This document shows, piece by piece, positions 58,432 through 64,000 of a stretch of DNA of 64,000 nt. Under the pieces are notes generated by a model. It saw nothing but the letters and a program-made list of their open reading frames with translations. It searched no databases and was not told the DNA's origin. Origin of the DNA: Madurella fahalii (taxonomy: Eukaryota; Ascomycota; Sordariomycetes; Sordariales); assembly GCA_029876055.1 (NCBI GenBank), contig CM056877.1:3038001-3102000 (forward strand), in the 5' to 3' direction. The position numbers were made by a program, and so were the translations under genes. The first letter of the stretch is position 1. Every line of letters starts with the position of its first letter.

Positions 58432-58521
58432 TGTTGTAGTTATGTAATTGAGGATAGTTGTAGTAGAGTGGTGGAAAGTTGTGAGGATCAAGGATCCAAG
58501 GGTAGTAAGACCAGAGTGTCT

Positions 58522-58843
58522 GGGTACAAGCAGTGCACGCGCAACGTAGGAGCAGAGTGCTCGTTAGGGGTTGAGTGGTGGTCTCATTGAACTCTGCCTC
58601 TCCCCTAAGCTCTGTCTCCCGCCCTCCTTCTTATGCCCGTGACCGTATCGCTAGGGCTTACTTCCCCGCTCTGCTGCTTTGTCGTCCTCCTTGCTGGTGC
58701 GCTCCTTCGACGCTCATCTGACGCGCTATTTATGCCATTCCAGCTTAGTGCCGTTGTTGCTTCTGAGGCTCGCTTACGCTGCGGCTCCGAGGCTTCCGGA
58801 CCGCGCCTCACGCTGGCCCCGCTCAGCCGGTCCTCACATAAAT
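58522..58843 (-). repeat. Right arm of the 320-bp inverted repeat
   Basis: Reverse complement of the arm at 55881-56200, with the same landmarks (CCTCACA at its outer end, GTTGCGCGTGCACTGC at the inner end). The pair brackets about 2.3 kb that contains the degenerate transposase at 56781-58431. Confidence 0.7.
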
Positions 58844-59469
58844 ACGAAGTTGAAGAAAATCTTTACGTGCTCTTGCTTCGCCTCTGAGATTGTTTTATCG
58901 AATGGATTATCTGGGTAGATACTATTTATATTAACTAAGAAGATATTACTGAGAAAGGGTACTAAGTCTAGTCTATAGCTAAGATCTATGTTAAAGCGAG
59001 TTGTGTACTTATCTAGCTCGGAGTAGCGATAGCTACCAGTAAGTAAGATCTCGATTATATATGTAGAGAAGGCCTATAATATGTAGTAACCGAACTAAGT
59101 ACGTAAGTAATCGAATAAGGTATATAAATAAACGAGTGGATAGTTATCAACCTCCTTGAGTGGCTATAGTTCTGATATATCTAGGTATATATATTATTAT
59201 TTCTTCCTACACCGCTTTACCTAAGATAGGGTATGCTGGACCCTCTACTACTAAATACATAGGAAAACCGTACCATAACAACCGGGTGAAAAACCTATAT
59301 CGACAAGTAATAGGAAACAATAGTAATAGATGCCAGTTAGTTGCAAAGGAAAGGAAGGTCTTATGTAAGGTCCTGAAGACTTCTAGACTTCGGCTTCAGA
59401 TTCGTCCACTACCACCTCCTCTTCCTCAGCCTCTTCGGCTTCCAATTCTAGCTGTCAAGCTAGGTTATA
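58844..59469. repeat. AT-rich repeat relic
   Basis: Mostly AT-rich, stop-filled sequence. The part at 59180-59242 matches 54446-54505. Not assigned to an element class. Confidence 0.45.
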
Positions 59470-60050
59470 CTCTATCAAACGGCCTGAATCTATCAGCTAG
59501 CTCAAAACTCTCCTTAACAGCCTGAGGTTCCGGGAGTCCCGACCTTGTAATACTAGGCTAAGGTCCCGGTGAGTTCGAATTTCTATCCTTGGCCAAGTCC
59601 TAGACTTCGGTGGTATCGAGCACCACACAATAAGGTGCTCCACTATTTCTCGACCCTCCCCATAGCTACAGTAGGGAGTAGGGAGGTTTGGAACTCTTTG
59701 TCGAAAGAGAAAGTTCCGGAGGCCAATAGCTCCCATCCGAGCCTGTACTAGTAGGGAGCTCTAGGCTTTGGTAAGGTCCTAGTGCTTTCGAAGAGCCTTA
59801 TTGGTGAAAAGTAGCTCAGGGGGGTCTTCATCAGCCAACCTAGTAGGCCGATTTCTAACGTCCTTTTTCCAACGTGCTTTGCAAGCCCTATCTAATGCCT
59901 CTTCAGCCATAAACTCCTGATTTAGCTCCTAGCCCTGATTCTGGCCCTAATTCTGGCCCTGGCCCTGGCCCTAGGCCTGGGCTTGGCCTACCTACTAGCT
60001 GATGGTAATAGCAGCTTTTTAAGATATTGTCAGCTGTTGTGGCAATGGGA
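59470..60050 (-). mobile_element. 3' fragment of a Tad-like LINE retrotransposon
   Basis: Minus-strand reading gives the pattern of the C-terminus of fungal Tad-type LINE polyproteins: SSLLVQARMGAIGLRNFLF, RQRVPNLPTPYCSYGEGREI then EHLIVWC (degenerate Cys-His metal-binding motif), and RDLSLVLQGRDSRNLRLLRRVL. Upstream lies an Arg/Pro/Gly-rich linker that also occurs at 31735-31855. Stops interrupt the frame, so the fragment is dead. Confidence 0.65.
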
Positions 60051-61194
60051 TCGTTGATAATATACGTTATTTATAGCTAATCTAATTAATTTAGCATATT
60101 TATTGCAGGAGATCCGACTTTAATAAAAGGATACTAACCTTTTAATATCTTAAATACCATTTATATAGCTAGTTCAGGAGATTGTAAGAGATTATATTAC
60201 CAATATTCGGTTCAAGATAGCTATATTATATACAATTTAAGAGGCGGTAGAGTCATTCCTTATAGACTACTTTACGGGTAAGTTTCTTATTATAATCACT
60301 TATATAATTACCCTAATATAATCTAGCGAGTAATCTGGTAACTCTATATGCTAAGAGAGTTATGTTGATATATAAGCATATATATCTAGTATAGAATATC
60401 TGCTAGACAATAGAAGTGTATATAACTACATTTGCTACAATAAGCAAGTTAAGGAATTAATGAAAGTAGGTAGAGAGAATTAAGTCTAAAGAGACTACGT
60501 TAATTATGCTAGTATCCGAATATGATGATAGAGATAATTATACAAGTGCTATTCTAACCTAACCTTATACTTAAATTAAGATAGATATTACCTATCTATA
60601 CCTAGAATTACCTAAAGAGATATAGGGATTACCCATTTATATTTAAATGATTTTAGGTAGGGTGGATTATACCCAGTAATACCTAGATAACCTATGGGTA
60701 TCTGTAGATAGGTTTTTTCCTACCCTATTAATAATTGCAGACAAGTAGGTTGAGTTACTTCAATTCCTCGCTTTAGAGAGAATCTCTTTGATCCCTTTGT
60801 AGCTACTTATATAGACTCTAAAAACCACTTCACTAATAGATGTCTAGTTGTTTTGTTACTCGTTATTAACTCTGTAGTAAAGGCAACCTGCCTATATCTG
60901 TACTAGGAGCAGTTCTTCTTGTAATATTTATACTCTCTTAGATTGAGAAGAAATAGAAATAAATGTATTAAATCTACTAAACTAGTAAAGTTAGATTTAT
61001 AGATATATTAAAGTTAAAGTTTATTTTAATTAAAAGTTGTTATAGTACTATTTATTACAGTATAGAGTTGAAAGCTAATGTAATAGAGTAAAGAGTTTAG
61101 GGAGTTAGGAGGTGAGGTATAGAGTAAGCAGTATAGAGTAGATGAGTTGGAGTATAAGGTTAAATCCAAGGTATAAAGTATATAAATTAGGATA
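60051..61194. repeat. AT-rich relic with a pogo-like end sequence
   Basis: Very AT-rich, no readable frame. At about 60055-60070, TGATAATATACGTTAT matches 15 of 16 bases of the outer terminus of the pogo-like element at 61195-63065, suggesting another copy once ended here. The rest is unassigned. Confidence 0.45.
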
Positions 61195-63065
61195 TATAAC
61201 GTATATTATCAGCGAGTCGTAGGTATCAGCGAGTTGTGGTTTTTCCACTACTCTACAAATACTATCTTCAATTACAACACAACAATACTAGGAACTAACT
61301 ATAATTACATCAGAAGTAGTTGAATCAGATAATTCTGCACCCTCCTAGCAAGTACAGGCATTATGGCCAGGCTTGCCGCATACACTACAGCACCGAACTT
61401 TGGTACGATCTCCCCCTACACCAATACCACCCGATCGCATTTCCTGCTTTACCTCCCTACCTACAGCCTTCTGGTCTAGTAGGTCCTTTGCATCTTATAC
61501 AGCAAGTGATCCTCCAAGTCGTATACATATTTTTTTAGCTTTCCGGCGCTTGCTTAGCGCCTCATTGGCCTTGCGAAGCGAAGAGACCTCTACCTGAAGG
61601 AGAGCCACCTGGTGTATTACAGCCATCATACCCTTAGTAAGCTGGTCCACAACAGTCAACATCGAAGTTGGGGAGCTATTTTGATGATTGGTAATACGAG
61701 TCTTAATAAGCGTTGACTGCAACTCGGCTTCTCGAGGGTTGTATGGTATCTAGAAGACCCAGGGTTATGCAGTACCAGGCCGTAAGTTCGGGAGTGTTGG
61801 CGTACAAAGCTTGACATCCAGCTTAGAAAGTACCCTTTCTAGATCGTACGGCATAAGACCAGCCTCTGCAAAGCCGCCCTGAATGTTCCTCTCTGTCATA
61901 GAGGCAAAGTAAGCCTCGCGGAAGGCACAGAGGAACTCGAGCTTGCTTATGTAGTTAATATGCGCCCGTATCAAGTCCTCGATCTACCGATTATATACCT
62001 GTTTTAGCGGCTTAAAACAGCTAATATCGAGTAGCTGGAGTTTATAGGAAGAGTGCGGAGGCATACAGAATATAACGATGTTGTTCTACTGGTAGTAGAG
62101 CTCGAATTCGGTCGAGTAGTAGCTTTCGTGGCCGTCGAGGATTAACAACCAGTATTTACCTTTTGTCTGGGCCGATATATAGTAGTCGAAGTGCTTGATC
62201 TAATCTAGGCCTACCGCATTGGTAGTCTAGCCATTGTCAGTAGTTGCAATATACCAATCGGCTAGGAGGTTACACTCAGTATACTAGTTAGCGAGGTAGT
62301 ACTGCGCGGCTAAGATAATAAACGGAGGGATAGCCTAGCTAAGGGTATTAACACCTTGGATCACTATTGCCCATTCGCAGTTACTAGGCTGGGCTAGCTT
62401 TGCCTTGCTACAGCTATCTGAGGTCGTAACCACTATACCTACGCAGATAATGCCCATTATAAACCCAGTCTCATCGAAGTTATAGATATCGTCATCTATA
62501 ATACCGTACTTTGCCTTAGTATTATATACGAGCGTAAACTACTCGCTAATAACCTCTGGATCCTCGTACTTAGCCCTCTGATAGTCATATCGACGGGTAT
62601 AACGCGTACGGAGCTCTGGCTGGCGTTTGACAAACCGATGCGCCCAGAGCTTGCCGACAAGGGGCGCGTCGCGTATGCGTAGCAGTTGGTTGGCCATATC
62701 TTCCACACTGCACAGTCTCGGCGGAAATGCACGTGCAGATAGTTCAATTATATACTGAACTATTGCCCTCTCTTCCAGATCTGTAAGCTTACGTGAGTTG
62801 GGCGTGGTGTCGCGTCGTGCAGGTCGGCCAGCGCGTCGGTCGCGGAGAGTTGAAGCTGGCACGTCATAGAGCTTAGCTACGACCTCAAGCTTTGGCCGCT
62901 TGTCGTTTCGAAGAGCTTCAAGGGCTAAGATAACCCTGGCTTCCTTTGAAGGCGGCGGCATATTGTGCTGGTAGAGGAAACTGATGTTAGGTAGAGAGGT
63001 ATAGCGTTACGCCAAGAAAGCCACGGCCCGCTGATACCCACGACTCGCTGATAATGTACGTTATA
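61195..63065 (-). mobile_element. Fot1/pogo-like DNA transposon with both terminal inverted repeats
   Basis: Full-length element of about 1.87 kb. Both ends read TATAACGTAYATTATCAGCG inward, continuing AGTCGTRGGTATCAGCGRG, about 45 bp in all. Each end contains two 17-bp direct units (61207-61223 and 61224-61240 at the left). TA dinucleotides at the outer edges fit TA target duplication, as known for Fot1, Pot2 and pogo elements. The element has not lost its ends but its transposase is mutated. Confidence 0.85.
61288..62961 (-). pseudogene. Fot1/pogo-like transposase gene, inactivated
   Basis: On the minus strand it begins with an intact 140-codon stretch, MPPPSKEARVILALEALRND, LYDVPASTLRDRRAGRPARR and KLTDLEERAIVQYIIELSAR, i.e. 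tandem psq and CENP-B/Tc5-type helix-turn-helix DNA-binding domains. It continues with DETGFIMGI (first catalytic Asp), LLILDGHESY (second Asp region), the PHSSYKLQLLDISCFKPLK segment, then ENIQGGFAEAGLMPYDLERV, a coiled segment and a CSVCGKPGHNACTC zinc knuckle before the stop at 61290-61288. Length of about 557 codons is normal for the family. Several in-frame TAG/TAA codons, mostly explained by C-to-T changes, make it inactive. Confidence 0.85.
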
Positions 63066-64000
63066 GGCTAGCTTCTAACTCATTAAGTATTTAAATCTAG
63101 TAGTATATAGTATCTAGCTCTAAAAGTATTTAGGTAAAGGATTCGTCTTTCTAGCAGAGGGTAGATAGCTCTAAGTAATCTTATATAGAGTAAGCTAGCT
63201 AAGAAGAGGAGAGTGGAGAGAGATATAGTATATATTCTGTATAGCTAGGTAAGAGATGAAATGAATCAAAAAAAAAGAGTTAAGAAATAAGTAAGTTTCT
63301 CGAATGCAAGTGAGAGATATATAACTACAATACTCTTCTTTGTCTAAGCTTAGGAGCCTGACTATTTATCGTAATACCCACGATCGTATTTACTCTATAT
63401 TTTGGCTGTAGCTCAAAACAGGTTTATGCTGTCTTTGCTTAGGAGCTTTCATCCTTCGAAACTTTTGATGGTTACGAGAAATATCCCTTCATCATGCTCG
63501 AGATGCTCCACAAGATTGCAGTGCTGGTCGAGTTTTACAAACTTCACGCAGCTCTTCAATTTTTCAACTCACCGTGGACTACTGCCTACGTGATTCCACA
63601 TCGGCCCGGCTCAAAGCTAACGTTCGTAATCCTCCTTTAGGATTAGCCGAACAGATCCTCCGTTCTATCCATCAGGCGAGACAGCTTCATTCCCCCACGA
63701 GCTCCATCCAAAACCGCCACCTCTCTTCTTGTTTTTCTTCTTTGGTGAAGACCCTAGCGGCGCTTCAGCCGAAACTTCGGGTCCACGTTTTACAGGCTTG
63801 TCACCAACGATTGAGTGAGTAGCCTCTGTAACACAGGGAATTGTCACACCATCCTCAACTGGCCCACTGTCGTACTAGCATAGCTCAGCTCAGGAAGCTA
63901 TACTCGGCTCGGGGTTACATACCGAGGAAGTGCCGGGGACGGATTTGACATCCGAGTTAGAATCGTCCGAAGTATACGCTTCCGGGTAGTTAGGAGAGTA
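63066..64000. other. AT-rich flank and unassigned sequence at the window end
   Basis: From 63066 to about 63400 the DNA is AT-rich and stop-filled. From 63400 to the end it is more GC-balanced with open frames of 60-80 codons on both strands and no recognised domain; a minus-strand frame has a KKKNKKRGGGFGW basic run. It could be the edge of another repeat or gene cut by the window. Confidence 0.35.

Overview
The window is nuclear DNA of a filamentous ascomycete (Pezizomycotina, most likely a Sordariomycete; the genus cannot be fixed from sequence alone). The evidence is gene-dense GC-rich DNA with short (about 50-90 nt) GT-AG introns carrying CTAAC/CTGAC-like branch points, fungal gene families (GPI-anchored GH76, fungal rhodopsin-domain/PTH11-like receptor, LysM remnant), and AT-rich blocks of stop-riddled transposon relics of the kind left by repeat-induced point mutation (RIP).

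Layout. Positions 1-30.8 kb: Prp22-type spliceosomal helicase (+), acyl-protein-thioesterase-like hydrolase with a frameshift (+), a fungal protein of unknown function (+), sugar-lactone oxidase (-), ferroportin-like transporter (-), GPI-anchored GH76 enzyme (+), a disordered protein (-), a TBP-like factor (+), MFS sugar transporter (-), guanylate kinase (-), rhodopsin-domain membrane protein (-) and a flavin monooxygenase (+). Positions 31.6-32.4 kb hold a LINE-derived relic with a 254-bp solo LTR inserted into it, flanked by a 5-bp target duplication. Positions 34.3-47.4 kb: Myb/HTH-like protein (+), TenA/THI-4 protein (+), M28/transferrin-receptor-like membrane protein (+), retromer VPS35 (-) and an SDR (+). 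Positions 47.5-49.5 kb: two decayed genes placed head to head, a LysM protein (-) and a larger secreted-type protein (+). Positions 49.7-54.0 kb: an uncharacterised protein split by an in-frame TAG (-), and a secreted protein of about 724 residues built from tandemly duplicated exons (-). Positions 54.4-64 kb: AT-rich repeat graveyard with Fot1/pogo-like DNA transposons, a Tad-like LINE 3' fragment, a 320-bp inverted-repeat pair and several shared fragments.

The genes do not form one pathway. Housekeeping functions (splicing, GMP kinase, retromer, TBP-like factor) are mixed with accessory ones. The most unusual items are the secreted protein whose three introns all interrupt an equivalent proline codon at repeat boundaries, the dead LysM/secreted-protein pair, the M28-like protein with altered zinc-site residues, the intronless divergent TBP, and the pogo-like termini made of two 17-bp direct repeats. 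Exon coordinates were assigned by hand from splice signals, reading phase and family resemblance; no alignment or database search was run.
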